Positions 40,924 to 50,617 of a DNA stretch of 64,000 bases are shown here, piece after piece. Position numbers and translations under genes: made by a program. This stretch comes from Angelakisella sp. GTDB lineage: Bacteria; Bacillota; Clostridia; Oscillospirales; Ruminococcaceae. The notes under the pieces are model-generated. The model had not been told where the DNA came from, ran no database searches, and worked only from the letters and a program-made list of their open reading frames with translations. The stretch covers positions 1-64,000 of the forward strand of contig JAHHSN010000006.1 in assembly GCA_020025195.1 (NCBI GenBank), read 5' to 3'. How positions within the stretch are numbered: the stretch's first letter is position 1; the number at the start of each line of letters is the position of its first letter.

Positions 40924-42257
40924 TCCTTAATCTGCCGGAACCGAGCGAACGGCAAAAGGAATTCTTTCGATGCAAAAAGAAAGTGGTCAATTTCGGCGGC
41001 GCCCGCGGAGGCGGTAAGAGCTGGGCGTTAAGAGTAAAGGCGTTCCTGCTTGCCCTGCATTATCCGGGAATCACGATCATCATCCTCAGACGGTCTTTGC
41101 AGGAGCTAAGAGAGAACCATATGATCCCCCTGCGAGAGCTTTCAAAGGGGATTGCTACCTGGCGAGAGATCGACAAGACTCTTACTTTCCCCAATGGCTC
41201 CAGAATCCTTTTCGGCTATTGTTCAGCGGAATCGGACGTGCTCCAATTCCAGGGGCAGCAGTACGACATCATCATGATTGATGAGGCCACACAGTTTACA
41301 GAATCGCAGTGGACAAAGCTGTATCCGTCCTGCCGCGGCGCGAATGACTTTCCTCATAGGATTTATCTGTCCTGTAACCCCGGAGGCGTGGGCCACGCAT
41401 GGATAAAGCGTCTGTTTATTGACAGAGACTACCGGGAGAACGAAAACCCGGAGGATTATGCTTTCATAAAATCGACAGTCTATGATAACAAGGCTCTGCT
41501 TGAAAAGGATAAAGACTATGTCCATATGCTGGAATCCCTTCCGGGAAACCTTCGCAGGGCATGGCTCAATGGAGATTGGGATGCCTATGAGGGGCAATAC
41601 TTCTCGGAATTTAGGCGGGATGTCCATGTGGTAGACCCTTTTCCGATTCCGGGAGACTGGACGCGCTACGTCACAATGGACTACGGCCTCGATATGTGCG
41701 CCGCCTACTGGATCGCGGTCTCGCCGGACGGAATGGCCTATGCTTACCGGGAGCTCTACCAAAGCGGGATGATCGCATCCGAAGCGGCGGAAAAGATCAA
41801 AGAGTTAAGCGAGGGCGAACGGATATATGAGTACATCGCACCGCCTGATCTGTGGAACCGGCGCAATGACACCGGGCGAAGCGTTGCGGAAATATTCGGT
41901 CTGCATGATATATACCTTACCAAGTGCAACAACGACCGAATAAACGGTTGGATGGATCTGCACGAATGGCTCAAACCAATAGAGATAAGAACGGATGACG
42001 GCGAGAAAACCATCGCCCACATCCGTTTTTTTGTGAATTGCAAAAACGTCATACGCTGTTTGCCTCTGTTACAGTTCGACCAGCACCGCGTTAATGACGC
42101 GGCAAATGAGCCGCACGAGCTGACCCATGCGCCGGATGCAATCCGATACTTCTGCGCCGGGAGACCATGCGCAGAGTACAAGCCGCCGGCCAAGAAAGAA
42201 AAATGGCCGGAGCCTTTGAGAGAAGATTACAGACCAGAGGAGGGATATTGCTGGTGA
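40920..42257 (+). CDS. terL: Terminase large subunit
   Basis: A 445-residue packaging motor. The ATPase domain has Walker A GGARGGGKSW near residue 24-33, the QxxREN coupling region (LQELRENHM) and Walker B IIMIDEAT near 120. The RNase H-like nuclease domain starts at VTMDYGLDMCAAYW (about 245) with further acids in the second half. It cuts and pumps phage DNA into the head through the portal. It overlaps both neighbours by four bases. Confidence 0.95.
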   Translation: MILNLPEPSERQKEFFRCKKKVVNFGGARGGGKSWALRVKAFLLALHYPGITIIILRRSLQELRENHMIPLRELSKGIATWREIDKTLTFPNGSRILFGYCSAESDVLQFQGQQYDIIMIDEATQFTESQWTKLYPSCRGANDFPHRIYLSCNPGGVGHAWIKRLFIDRDYRENENPEDYAFIKSTVYDNKALLEKDKDYVHMLESLPGNLRRAWLNGDWDAYEGQYFSEFRRDVHVVDPFPIPGDWTRYVTMDYGLDMCAAYWIAVSPDGMAYAYRELYQSGMIASEAAEKIKELSEGERIYEYIAPPDLWNRRNDTGRSVAEIFGLHDIYLTKCNNDRINGWMDLHEWLKPIEIRTDDGEKTIAHIRFFVNCKNVIRCLPLLQFDQHRVNDAANEPHELTHAPDAIRYFCAGRPCAEYKPPAKKEKWPEPLREDYRPEEGYCW

Positions 42258-42382
42258 AGAAACTGATTAGAAAGATTGTCCTGTGGGCGTTCGGCGGCGA
42301 AAAGCCGAAGAAGCAGGAAGATCTGACCCCGCAGATGATCCGGGAATGGATTTACGGAGGTGAAAGCAATGAACCGGACTAA
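42254..42382 (+). CDS. 42-residue phage protein between terL and portal
   Basis: A short ORF from GTG 42254, coupled to the terL stop. It has a basic start (MKKLIRKIVLWAFGGEKPKK) and an acidic end. Not recognised; both overlaps (terL and portal) support it. Confidence 0.5.
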   Translation: MKKLIRKIVLWAFGGEKPKKQEDLTPQMIREWIYGGESNEPD

Positions 42383-44030
42383 TACATGGGAGCAGTACCG
42401 GCAGGGGCTTCGGTATCAGACCTCTATGGGATTCCCTCATAAGTTTGCCCAAAACATCCGGTTCCGGGAGGGCGATCAATGGCCCGCACCGACGGATCTG
42501 ACGCGGCACCTGCCGAGGCCGGTATTCAACATCATTGATTTTGCGATCAGGAACAAGCGTTCTGCCATCCTCGATCAGCCTGCCTCCATCATTTACAGAC
42601 CGATGGAGACATCGGCAGACGAAGTAGAGGCGCAGATGGCGGCAGATGGCGCCAAGCGCTTCACGGACTATGCGGCACAGCTTTGGGATTCCGTTCAGAT
42701 GGACAAGCTCAACAGCCACGCTGTGGACGATGCCGCCACAAACGGCACAGGGGTATGGCATTTCTACTGGGATACATCGGTAAAGGGCGGGAATCTGTAT
42801 CCCTACATCGGAGAAATCCGAGGGGAGAGCATTGACCCCCTCAATCTGTTCGTCAGCAACCCTCAGTGCCCGGACATCCAAAAGCAGGATTGGGTGCTGG
42901 TCAGCCAGCGAGTCCCGACAGGGGCAGTTAAAGCGCTTGCAAAGGCCCGGGGGCTGTCCCTTGCGGATATTGAGCGGATCGGGAGCGATTCCAACACTTC
43001 CCCGGAAGCCTATGATTCGGCGCGGGAAGAACAGCCGGACAGCAAACTGACCGTTCTCACGAAGTATTACAGGAAGAACGGAGAAGTGGTCTTCGACAGA
43101 TGCACGGAATCCGTGGAGATCATCAAGGGGGAACCGCTGACCCCGGCGGGAAGTGCATACCGAATCAAGACCTATCCCATTGCCATCATGACATGGAAGC
43201 AGCGGAAGAAATGCCTGTACGGAATTGGAGAGGTTGAGGGGCTGATCCCAAACCAGAAGCTCATCAACTTCATGCTTGGCATGGAGGCATACAGTGTCCA
43301 GCAAATGGGCGCTCCGAAGCTTGTTACCCTGCCCAATGCGCTGAAACAGCCGGTGACCAATCAGCCCGGCGAACATCTGATTGACTATTCTGCAACAGGA
43401 AACGGCATCCGATACCTCAATGCCCCGGCGTTTTCCGGCGCCGGCGTTGCACTCAGCGACAAGGTTTTTGAACTGACCCGAGTCGTAACCGGGACAACGG
43501 AGGTCGCAACCGGCGAAGTAATGGGCGCCAATATGGCGGCGTCTGCGATCCTTGCCTTACAGAATCAGGCCAAAGGGCCCGTGGAGGAGCTCCGGCAGCA
43601 TTTCTGGTGGGCGATTGAGGACATCGGGCGGATCTGGGAATCTTTCTTCAAAACCTATTATTCGTCCGAGAGAGCGATCGCCGTGGAGGACGTTGATTCT
43701 GCTTTGGGGATCGAGGCCGTGACCTTTATCGGAACGGAATATGCAAAGATGGACTTTGCGCTCAAGGTGGACGTCGGCGCCTCCTCTCAGTATTCCGCCG
43801 TGCTTGCACAAGCGTCTCTTGACCGTCTGTTTGACGGCGGCTATATCACGCTTGACCAGTACATTGAGCTGTCCGACAAAAACACGTTCCCATTCAAGTA
43901 TCGGCTTAAAAAGATGCTGGAACAGCAGGAGGAGCAGAGGGGCGGCATGATCCCCCAGCAGCAGCCCGAAGCACCCCCGAATGAAGTAATTCAACAGCTT
44001 GCGGGAGGTGAAACGAATGGTCTGCCCTAA
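42369..44030 (+). CDS. P22-like portal protein
   Basis: A 553-residue portal. The family features of P22/podovirus portals are visible: FREGDQWP near the N-terminus, RPVFNIIDFAIRNKR, and PIAIMTWKQRKKCLYGIGEV about mid-protein. A long helical C-terminal part has a Gln-rich end. It forms the dodecameric ring where DNA enters and leaves. The start is ATG 42369 (GGAGGTGAAA six bases upstream), overlapping the small gene before it. Confidence 0.88.
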   Translation: MNRTNTWEQYRQGLRYQTSMGFPHKFAQNIRFREGDQWPAPTDLTRHLPRPVFNIIDFAIRNKRSAILDQPASIIYRPMETSADEVEAQMAADGAKRFTDYAAQLWDSVQMDKLNSHAVDDAATNGTGVWHFYWDTSVKGGNLYPYIGEIRGESIDPLNLFVSNPQCPDIQKQDWVLVSQRVPTGAVKALAKARGLSLADIERIGSDSNTSPEAYDSAREEQPDSKLTVLTKYYRKNGEVVFDRCTESVEIIKGEPLTPAGSAYRIKTYPIAIMTWKQRKKCLYGIGEVEGLIPNQKLINFMLGMEAYSVQQMGAPKLVTLPNALKQPVTNQPGEHLIDYSATGNGIRYLNAPAFSGAGVALSDKVFELTRVVTGTTEVATGEVMGANMAASAILALQNQAKGPVEELRQHFWWAIEDIGRIWESFFKTYYSSERAIAVEDVDSALGIEAVTFIGTEYAKMDFALKVDVGASSQYSAVLAQASLDRLFDGGYITLDQYIELSDKNTFPFKYRLKKMLEQQEEQRGGMIPQQQPEAPPNEVIQQLAGGETNGLP

Positions 44031-44196
44031 ATGCGGGAATGAGATGCGGATCGTGGGGAGCGGCATCGAGGTCAAAGGGGACAAGAGCCCTGACACGGTG
44101 ACCGAAGTGTACCACGTTCACCGCATCAAATGTGTGAACCCTTACTGCACAAACAAGCAGGAAACCGAGGAACGAAGCCTGATTTATAAAGGCTAA
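44017..44196 (+). CDS. Small zinc-ribbon phage protein
   Basis: A 59-residue protein with MVCPKCGNEM at the start and CVNPYCTNK at ~45, a four-Cys ribbon. ATG 44017 lies after GGGAGGTGAAA and overlaps the portal end by 14 bases. The function is unknown; similar ribbons sit beside portal genes in other phages. Confidence 0.6.
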   Translation: MVCPKCGNEMRIVGSGIEVKGDKSPDTVTEVYHVHRIKCVNPYCTNKQETEERSLIYKG

Positions 44197-44259
44197 CAAA
44201 TATAACTATGGGCTGATAAACGGAATCCAACCGAACCCCGCCCAAAAAAGGAGATCAAC

Positions 44260-44958
44260 ATGGAAGAAAACTTTATGGATGCTGCTAATGCCGAGACTGC
44301 CGAGGAAGCAGTGGAGGAATCCTCTCCCGCATCGGAGGAACAGGAAGAAGCGAACGAACCCGCAGGGGCTCCCGCAGCGGAGTCGGTCAGCGCAACGAAG
44401 GCTTTTTCCGACCGTCTTAACAAAATGGTCAGCCAGCGCATGGACGATTTTGTGGCCGGGATGGGACTCACAAACGAGTACACCGGCGAGGCGGTACGCA
44501 CCAAGGCCGATTATGACGCCTACCATCGCATGAAACAGCTTGACGAGAGCGGGGACGCGAATCCCGCTTCTACTTATCGCTATGAAAGCAGAGACGCAGA
44601 AGTGCAGGAGCTTCGAGACAAGGTCAGAGATACCGAGCTCCAGAGCGACCCGGTAAAGGGAACGACCTATAAGGCGCTCAGGGATGAGGTCATGGAGCTT
44701 GTCGATTATTGCAGAGGGCAGGGGATTGAATGCTCTGTTGACTCTGCATTTTCCACCATTCTCGCCAATCGCTATTTCGACTTGACGAATCAGGCGTCAG
44801 AGGCGGCAACCAAGAGCGCTGTGGAAAAAATCAACAATAACGCCAACGCCACCCCCGGGCCTTTGTCCGGCGAAACCACAGAAGAAACCGGGGACTATTC
44901 CAAGATGTCCTCTGCGGACTTCAAAGACGCATACAACAAGGTGGTGTTTGGCGGCTAA
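44260..44958 (+). CDS. Probable capsid scaffolding protein
   Basis: A 232-residue acidic protein. The first 45 residues are Glu/Ala-rich and disordered, followed by helices (SDRLNKMVSQRMDDFVAG; RDAEVQELRDKVRDTEL) and a short C-terminal segment DFKDAYNKVVFGG. Size, charge and its place between portal and capsid genes fit a scaffold; no catalytic motif is seen. Confidence 0.65.
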   Translation: MEENFMDAANAETAEEAVEESSPASEEQEEANEPAGAPAAESVSATKAFSDRLNKMVSQRMDDFVAGMGLTNEYTGEAVRTKADYDAYHRMKQLDESGDANPASTYRYESRDAEVQELRDKVRDTELQSDPVKGTTYKALRDEVMELVDYCRGQGIECSVDSAFSTILANRYFDLTNQASEAATKSAVEKINNNANATPGPLSGETTEETGDYSKMSSADFKDAYNKVVFGG

Positions 44959-44978
44959 TCTTGAAAGGAGATTAACCT

Positions 44979-45881
44979 ATGGCTACCATCAACTCTTATT
45001 CCGGTCTTACGAGCGAACAGAAAACCTTTTATGACCGTGCGCTCCTGGAGCGTCTGCTCCCTGCGACTATCTTTGTACAGCATGGGCAGAAACGGCCCAT
45101 CCCCAAGAACGAGGGCGACAAGGTGAATTTCCGCCGGTATCAGTCTCTTGCGGTCCCTGCGGCATCCCTGACGGAGGGCGTTACCCCCGAAGGCGTGTCT
45201 CTTTCCATTTCCAAAATTGATGCAAGCGTCAAAGAGGAAGGCAACTACGTTACCATGACCGAAAAGCTTGACCTCATGGGCATCGATAAGAACATCGCAG
45301 AGGCGTCTTCCCTGATGGGTGAAAACGCTGCGGAGACCCTTGAAACCCGCTGCGCTGATGTTATTTTCGCCGGTACTACCCAGCAGTATGTGGGCGGTGT
45401 TTCCGCTGCCGCTGCTACCGGCGCGCTGACCTGCGCAGAGATTCGCAAGGCGGTAAAGACCCTGAAAGAGGCCAACGCCCGGAGACACGCTGACGGCTTC
45501 TATCATGCTTTCATTGACCCCGAAGGCGCTGAGAATCTCCAGGCAGACAAGGAGTGGCAGGAATGTAATGTCCACAACGGAACCAAGAACATTGAGCGCG
45601 GCTACATCGGCGAGTATGGCGGCGTCAAGTTCTATGAATCCACCCTTTGCCCGTTGGACGAGAACCAGGCGCACCGCTGCCTGATCTTCGGCGCCGATTC
45701 CTACGGCTGTACCTCCATTGAGGGGGAGAGCCAGCCCCGCGTCATTGTGAAGCCTGCCGGTTCTGCCGGTACTGCCGATCCTCTGGATCAGCGCTCTACC
45801 GTTGGCTGGAAGGCGTGGTTCGTGGCTGCCCGTCTGAACGAGGAGGCTATGTGCTGCATCTATTTCGGCAAAGCTGCCTAA
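44979..45881 (+). CDS. Major capsid protein, N4-gp56 family
   Basis: A 300-residue protein. It opens SYSGLTSEQKTFYDRALLER, followed by KNEGDKVNFRRYQSLA and TEGVTPEGVSLSISKI. This is the pattern of the N4-gp56 HK97-fold capsid family, and the end (GWKAWFVAARLNEEAMCCI) also fits. A good AAAGGAGATT site precedes it, and a GC hairpin without T-run follows. It forms the head shell. Confidence 0.88.
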   Translation: MATINSYSGLTSEQKTFYDRALLERLLPATIFVQHGQKRPIPKNEGDKVNFRRYQSLAVPAASLTEGVTPEGVSLSISKIDASVKEEGNYVTMTEKLDLMGIDKNIAEASSLMGENAAETLETRCADVIFAGTTQQYVGGVSAAAATGALTCAEIRKAVKTLKEANARRHADGFYHAFIDPEGAENLQADKEWQECNVHNGTKNIERGYIGEYGGVKFYESTLCPLDENQAHRCLIFGADSYGCTSIEGESQPRVIVKPAGSAGTADPLDQRSTVGWKAWFVAARLNEEAMCCIYFGKAA

Positions 45882-45893
45882 CATTTGAGGCTT

Positions 45894-45916
45894 GGGGGAG
45901 GGGGGACCTCCCCCGC
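45894..45916 (+). terminator. GC hairpin after the capsid gene, no T-run
   Basis: GGGGGAGG and CCTCCCCC arms. It lacks a T-run, so it may stabilise the capsid mRNA 3' end or reduce, not end, transcription. Confidence 0.4.
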
Positions 45917-45939
45917 CCTCTATCAATAAGGAGGAAACT

Positions 45940-46209
45940 ATGGAAAACACTGAAAAACTGGACGTACTCGGCGTGAAGGAACCCGGCTACAAGAAAGTGT
46001 CCGTTTCCAAGGATATGAGTGATATGAAAAAATATCTTGACAGCCAGCCCAAGCTGCGGGTCAAGATCCCGCACAACAGCGCCAACCACAAGGACGAAGC
46101 GCCCGTAACGGTCCGTGTTAACGGTTATCTCTATGTTATTAAGCGCGGCGAGGCTGTTGAAGTTCCCGAACAGATCTATAACATTCTGGAGCAGGGCGGT
46201 TATATCTAA
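45940..46209 (+). CDS. Hypothetical structural protein after capsid
   Basis: An 89-residue protein (MENTEKLDVLGVKEPGYKKV opening). It ends VEVPEQIYNILEQGG, a phrase seen in small head-completion or DNA-binding proteins beside capsid genes. ATG 45940 follows AAGGAGGAAAC. Its role is assigned only by place. Confidence 0.55.
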   Translation: MENTEKLDVLGVKEPGYKKVSVSKDMSDMKKYLDSQPKLRVKIPHNSANHKDEAPVTVRVNGYLYVIKRGEAVEVPEQIYNILEQGGYI

Positions 46210-46223
46210 AAGGAGGCGATCCT

Positions 46224-47072
46224 TTGACCATTGCGGACTGCATTAAAACGGCGATGAGATGGATTGACCAGGCGACCGTCAACGGGACTCCGTGTTCCAT
46301 TGCGTTTACGGCAGATTTTGAGGATCGGATGTCCTATCTCCTCGATTCTGCCGTGTCCCTTGTCGAAACGATTTTTCCGATTCATCGCTCCCATAACATC
46401 ACACAGAACATCATAACGCCCACCTTCGGCTTCTTTGAACCTCGGTCCTTCAGACCGCCCAATCGGTTTGAGGCCAGAGGTGGGCTTTCTTACACATTTG
46501 AGGTATCCGGGGACGTGACCATTGTCATTGACGGAGTGGAGACAAAAAGCGATACACACGAATTTGTCCGCTTCTCCGGCGAAGGGGATTCCATTGAAAT
46601 TTACAGTGAATACCCGTTCATGGTTCGCGGCTTTGCTACCTACAACTGCAAATTCAAGGAAATCCCGGAGCATCGGTACTGGATCCCCTGCAAGATGCCG
46701 GAGGACTTTTCTTCTCTTGACCGTATCCTTTTCAGCGGAGACGGCGTAAATTGGGAGAACTTTTCCAACTATCGCTTTGAAGACGAGAAGACCTTTCTTG
46801 TTCCCTACAACAGAGTCGGGCAGTTTAAGTTCCAGTATCTCCACCGGCACAAACCGATTCTCCCCGGGGCGAACAAGGGAGACGAGATCGACGTTGACCC
46901 CAAAGCATTGCCGTGCGTACCCCTGCGGCTTGCCATTGAGGTCACTTCCGGCGTGGAAGAAATGGAGGCCGTCAACCAGTACCTGAACGCTCGGTTCGTT
47001 GAGCTGACAGGTGCTCTTAATGAGCCGACCGTCGGAGACTACGCCAGAATCGAAACGGTGTTCCATGTATAG
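46224..47072 (+). CDS. Head-tail connector/adaptor candidate
   Basis: A 282-residue protein. The helical N-terminus (TIADCIKTAMRWIDQATVNG) and C-terminus (RLAIEVTSGVEEMEAVNQYL) enclose a beta-rich middle (SYTFEVSGDVTIVIDGVETK). This layout and the position after the capsid gene suggest the ring below the portal in a short-tailed phage, like P22 gp4. I do not recognise a family. It starts at TTG 46224 after AAAGGAGGCG. Confidence 0.5.
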   Translation: MTIADCIKTAMRWIDQATVNGTPCSIAFTADFEDRMSYLLDSAVSLVETIFPIHRSHNITQNIITPTFGFFEPRSFRPPNRFEARGGLSYTFEVSGDVTIVIDGVETKSDTHEFVRFSGEGDSIEIYSEYPFMVRGFATYNCKFKEIPEHRYWIPCKMPEDFSSLDRILFSGDGVNWENFSNYRFEDEKTFLVPYNRVGQFKFQYLHRHKPILPGANKGDEIDVDPKALPCVPLRLAIEVTSGVEEMEAVNQYLNARFVELTGALNEPTVGDYARIETVFHV

Positions 47073-48981
47073 GCCGCAGAATCCCGGGAGAGCGCCCCGG
47101 ATGAAGATGCAGGCCATCAATGTTACGGACTTCTTCGGGGCGGATTTCGCGTCGGGCGACACGAATGTTTCCCCCAGCCGAAGCCCGAACCCGGAAAACA
47201 TGATTCGGTCAGCCCCCGGCAAGATTCGGAAGCGGACGGGGTACTTTCACGTTGCCGATTATTCCGGGCGGATCAACGGACATTATGACCTTGACGGTGT
47301 GGACATCATCCACGCGGGGAAAAACCTTTATGCCGATGGGAAGCAGATTTCCACGGTATTTGCAGACAGTTTTTCCTCCGGTGTTTACTTTAACGGCGCG
47401 CTCTATCTGCTGGACGGACAGGAATATTGGTGCATTAAAAAGGAAACCGATGGGACTGTTTCTGTAAAACCTGTGAGCGATAATCCCTATATCCCGAAGG
47501 TGGTCATCAACAAGAACCCGGACGGCACCGGCGGCTATGCTTATCAGGATGTAAACCTCTTGTCAAACAAATGGACGGAGTCGTTTTATGTGAGCGAAAT
47601 AAACAAGGCGGCGACAGTATTCCAGCTTACCATGAAAGAGCTGGACAATACGCCCGTCACGGTTCGGCTCCTGCAAGAGGACGGAACCTATAAAGACCTC
47701 ACGGAAGGGACAGACTTTACGGTTGACCGGCCCAATGGGACGGTTACCTTCACCAAAGCGCCCGGGAAATCCCCGGCAGAGGGACATGACAGTGTTGAGA
47801 TCACGGCATCCAAAAACATGGATGAGCAGCGAACCAAAATCACCAAATGTGACATTATGATAACTTACGGGGAGTACGGTTCCGGCGCTCGTCTGTTTGT
47901 TTCCGGGTCTCCGAAGTATAAGAACCGGGATTTCTGGTCCGGCCTTAACGACCCGACCTATTTCTCCGACCTCTCCTATTCCATTCTTGGTGAGGACGAT
48001 TCCCGGATCGTCGGCTATTCCATTGTCGGTTCCCGCATTGCAGCTCACAAGAGCGGGAATAACGGGTCTGTGTACGTCCGAGAGGGCGCTATCATTTCCG
48101 AGAGGGACGAGCTCAACAACCGGGTGGACACCTTTGCATTCCGCACCGGTAACGTTATCACGGGCCGGGGAGCGATTGCGCCAAAATCTTTTATTGCTAC
48201 CGATAACGAACCCTTGTTCTTGACTGCAAACGGCGTATTCGCCCTCACCCCTTCGGACGTCACGGGGGAAAGATACTTCCAGAGCCGGTCGTTCTACATC
48301 AACCCCCGGCTTCTCGCGGAACCCAATCTGCAAGATGCTTATGCTTGCGTGTATAAGGATTTTTACTTTCTGGCAGTAAATGGGCATTGCTATCTGTTAG
48401 ACCTGTTACAGCGCAGATATGAGCGCAGTGAGCCCTATTCCAATTTCCAGTACGAGTGCTTCTGGCTGACGAATATCCCCGCCCGGATGGTGTGGGTAAA
48501 GGACGGGAGCCTGTTCTTCGGGACTTCGGACGGGAAGGTCTGCCAATTTTACAACGATGTGTCCGTAAGCGAAAGCTACAATGACAGCGTGGACGGAATT
48601 GAAAAGAAGCCGATTTACTGCTGCTGGGAAACCCCCGGCATTGACGGAGGCGCTTTCTTCATCAACAAAAACTTTAAGTTCTTCTCGGTTCGTCTTTCCT
48701 CGGCTCTTGCCACAAGCGCGAGAGGCCTTTTCAGCAGCCGGGGGAAATGGTATGAGTTCCTTAACGATTCCAACTCTGCAAGATTTTTCTCTTGGGCGCA
48801 CATCAACTGGGGGAAATGGAGCTGGTCGAGCGACCAGAGCCCCAAGGTAATTTCCAGAAGGTTAAACATCAGAAACGCCGATTCCGCAAGGTTCCGATTG
48901 GAGAACGGGGAGCTGAACGAGCCGTTCGGCATTGAGGATCTTGCTATCGAATTCACGGCGTTTGACAAATACAAGGGGTGA
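47065..48981 (+). CDS. Tail nozzle/DNA-stabilisation-like protein
   Basis: A 638-residue beta-rich protein. The start has FFGADFASGDTNVSPSRSPN and NMIRSAPGKIRKRTGY, the kind of opening found in nozzle or tail-tube B proteins and P22 gp10. Repeated blade-like strands follow (HYDLDGVDIIHAGKNLYADG; GALYLLDGQEYWCIKKE; SLFFGTSDGKVCQFYND), suggesting beta-propellers. It starts at ATG 47065 and overlaps the preceding gene by eight bases. It should close the head after packaging; the family is inferred. Confidence 0.55.
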   Translation: MYRPQNPGRAPRMKMQAINVTDFFGADFASGDTNVSPSRSPNPENMIRSAPGKIRKRTGYFHVADYSGRINGHYDLDGVDIIHAGKNLYADGKQISTVFADSFSSGVYFNGALYLLDGQEYWCIKKETDGTVSVKPVSDNPYIPKVVINKNPDGTGGYAYQDVNLLSNKWTESFYVSEINKAATVFQLTMKELDNTPVTVRLLQEDGTYKDLTEGTDFTVDRPNGTVTFTKAPGKSPAEGHDSVEITASKNMDEQRTKITKCDIMITYGEYGSGARLFVSGSPKYKNRDFWSGLNDPTYFSDLSYSILGEDDSRIVGYSIVGSRIAAHKSGNNGSVYVREGAIISERDELNNRVDTFAFRTGNVITGRGAIAPKSFIATDNEPLFLTANGVFALTPSDVTGERYFQSRSFYINPRLLAEPNLQDAYACVYKDFYFLAVNGHCYLLDLLQRRYERSEPYSNFQYECFWLTNIPARMVWVKDGSLFFGTSDGKVCQFYNDVSVSESYNDSVDGIEKKPIYCCWETPGIDGGAFFINKNFKFFSVRLSSALATSARGLFSSRGKWYEFLNDSNSARFFSWAHINWGKWSWSSDQSPKVISRRLNIRNADSARFRLENGELNEPFGIEDLAIEFTAFDKYKG

Positions 48982-48985
48982 TGAA

Positions 48986-50617
48986 ATGCCATTTAACAAA
49001 ATCAAAGCATCCAACGGCTCCGAATATACGCCCGATTCTGTTTTTACAAAAGACGGTGAAACGCTCGGAGTAATAGGGCAGCCGGAATCCCCCGGCCTTT
49101 CCGTCACGGAGATGCAGAAAAGTGTGGAGGCGGTGGTGCGAAACATCTCCATCCCCGCCTTTAACAAACACATTGACGAGCTTACGGCCTCTACCGCTTC
49201 CGAAAACATTGGAGCGAATGATAAGAACGGCAAGCCCACGACCGTTCAGAAGGCGTTAAAAGCCGCCGTAAGTAATGACGGGACGATCCCCTATATTCGC
49301 CTTAACCCGGACAAGCAAATCGAGTTCAGCCTTAACGGGCAGGATTATGAAGCCACGGGCTCCAGCGGACACATCATCGTGGATTCCAACGGCGTAGTTC
49401 TCCCGCAGAGAAGCCGGATGCAGTTCACAAACGGAACGGTTATAGATTCCGGCGGCGTAACCGTTGTTACGGCAATGAAGGGAGACCGGGGAGATATCGG
49501 CCCTCAGGGCCCGAAAGGCGATCCCGGAGATACCGGCGCGCAGGGTCCGCACGGAAAGGTCATGGTGCCGTCCATTAACGTGTCCGGCGTTATGTCTTGG
49601 GAGCTTCAGGACACCGCACTTCCCCCGTCTCCGGTAAATGTGAGAGGCCCGCAGGGCCCGCAGGGCGTACAGGGCAGACAGGGCACTCAGGGTGTTCAGG
49701 GTGTACCCGGGCCGCAGGGCATTGAAGGGCCGCAGGGTGTTCCCGGCGAACCCGGCGAACCGGGTAGGGACGGAACATCACTTTACATTGAGGACACCTA
49801 TCCAACATTACAGGCACTTCGTGATGCATTCCCCACAGGCAACGCAAATATGTATTATGTTGTCGCAACAGAGCAGTGCTACATCTGGTCAGAAACCATC
49901 CTGGCGTGGGTATCTGTTGGCAAACTGCGGGGCCCGCAGGGCGTTCCCGGTCAGCAGGGTATTCAGGGCATACAGGGCGTACAGGGACTGCAAGGCCCTC
50001 CCGGAGCAGACGGAACCGCAGGCAAGAGCGCCTATCAGTCCGCTGTGGAGGCTGGCTTTGCGGGCACCGAGACCGCTTTTAATGAAGCCCTCTCCAAAGT
50101 GCCGGGCCATATCGCAAGCACTTCCAACCCTCACAATGTCACAAAGTCACAGGTCGGCCTTGGGCAAGTGGACAATACCGCAGACAAGGATAAACCGGTC
50201 AGCACGGCACAGCAGGAAGCGCTTAACATGAAAGCCCCCCTTGACAGCCCTGCCTTTACAGGAAATGTGACTGTCCCGGATCAGCCGGATTCGGATAACA
50301 GCACCAAGGCGGCGAACACCAAGTTTGTACAGTCCGCCGTTACTAGTGCTATGCCAAAGAAGGTATCTGTCACGATTTCGGAAACATGGTCTGGCACCGA
50401 ACCGGATTTCACGCAGACCGTTTCCATTGCAGGGCTGAAAGCGACCAGCAAGATCGACCTCCAGCCGGACGCGGTGGCAATCCAGCAGCTTATTTCGGAC
50501 GGGGTCACCGCCCTTTACATCGAGAACAATAACGGCACCTGTACAGCACACGCGATTGGGGCAAAAACCACAAAGCCGATCACCGTACAGGCAACCATTG
50601 AGGAGGTAACGGCATGA
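48986..50617 (+). CDS. Tail fibre with collagen-like Gly-X-Y repeats
   Basis: A 543-residue protein. The N-terminal ~160 residues (MPFNKIKASNGSEYTPDSVF opening) probably attach to the tail. Three collagen-like blocks follow, near 166-192, 221-261 and 315-347, rich in GPQG, GVQG and GVPG triplets. Between the last two is a beta domain with YYVVATEQCYIWSETILAWV. The C-terminal part has the common fibre phrase PLDSPAFTGNVTVPDQ and a beta domain. Collagen stems trimerise fibres. It starts at ATG 48986. Confidence 0.82.
   Translation: MPFNKIKASNGSEYTPDSVFTKDGETLGVIGQPESPGLSVTEMQKSVEAVVRNISIPAFNKHIDELTASTASENIGANDKNGKPTTVQKALKAAVSNDGTIPYIRLNPDKQIEFSLNGQDYEATGSSGHIIVDSNGVVLPQRSRMQFTNGTVIDSGGVTVVTAMKGDRGDIGPQGPKGDPGDTGAQGPHGKVMVPSINVSGVMSWELQDTALPPSPVNVRGPQGPQGVQGRQGTQGVQGVPGPQGIEGPQGVPGEPGEPGRDGTSLYIEDTYPTLQALRDAFPTGNANMYYVVATEQCYIWSETILAWVSVGKLRGPQGVPGQQGIQGIQGVQGLQGPPGADGTAGKSAYQSAVEAGFAGTETAFNEALSKVPGHIASTSNPHNVTKSQVGLGQVDNTADKDKPVSTAQQEALNMKAPLDSPAFTGNVTVPDQPDSDNSTKAANTKFVQSAVTSAMPKKVSVTISETWSGTEPDFTQTVSIAGLKATSKIDLQPDAVAIQQLISDGVTALYIENNNGTCTAHAIGAKTTKPITVQATIEEVTA

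Noticed and set aside
49620..50030. Repeated GGC-rich units as a DNA tandem repeat element
   Set aside because: They are the codons of collagen-like Gly-X-Y triplets in one continuous frame.
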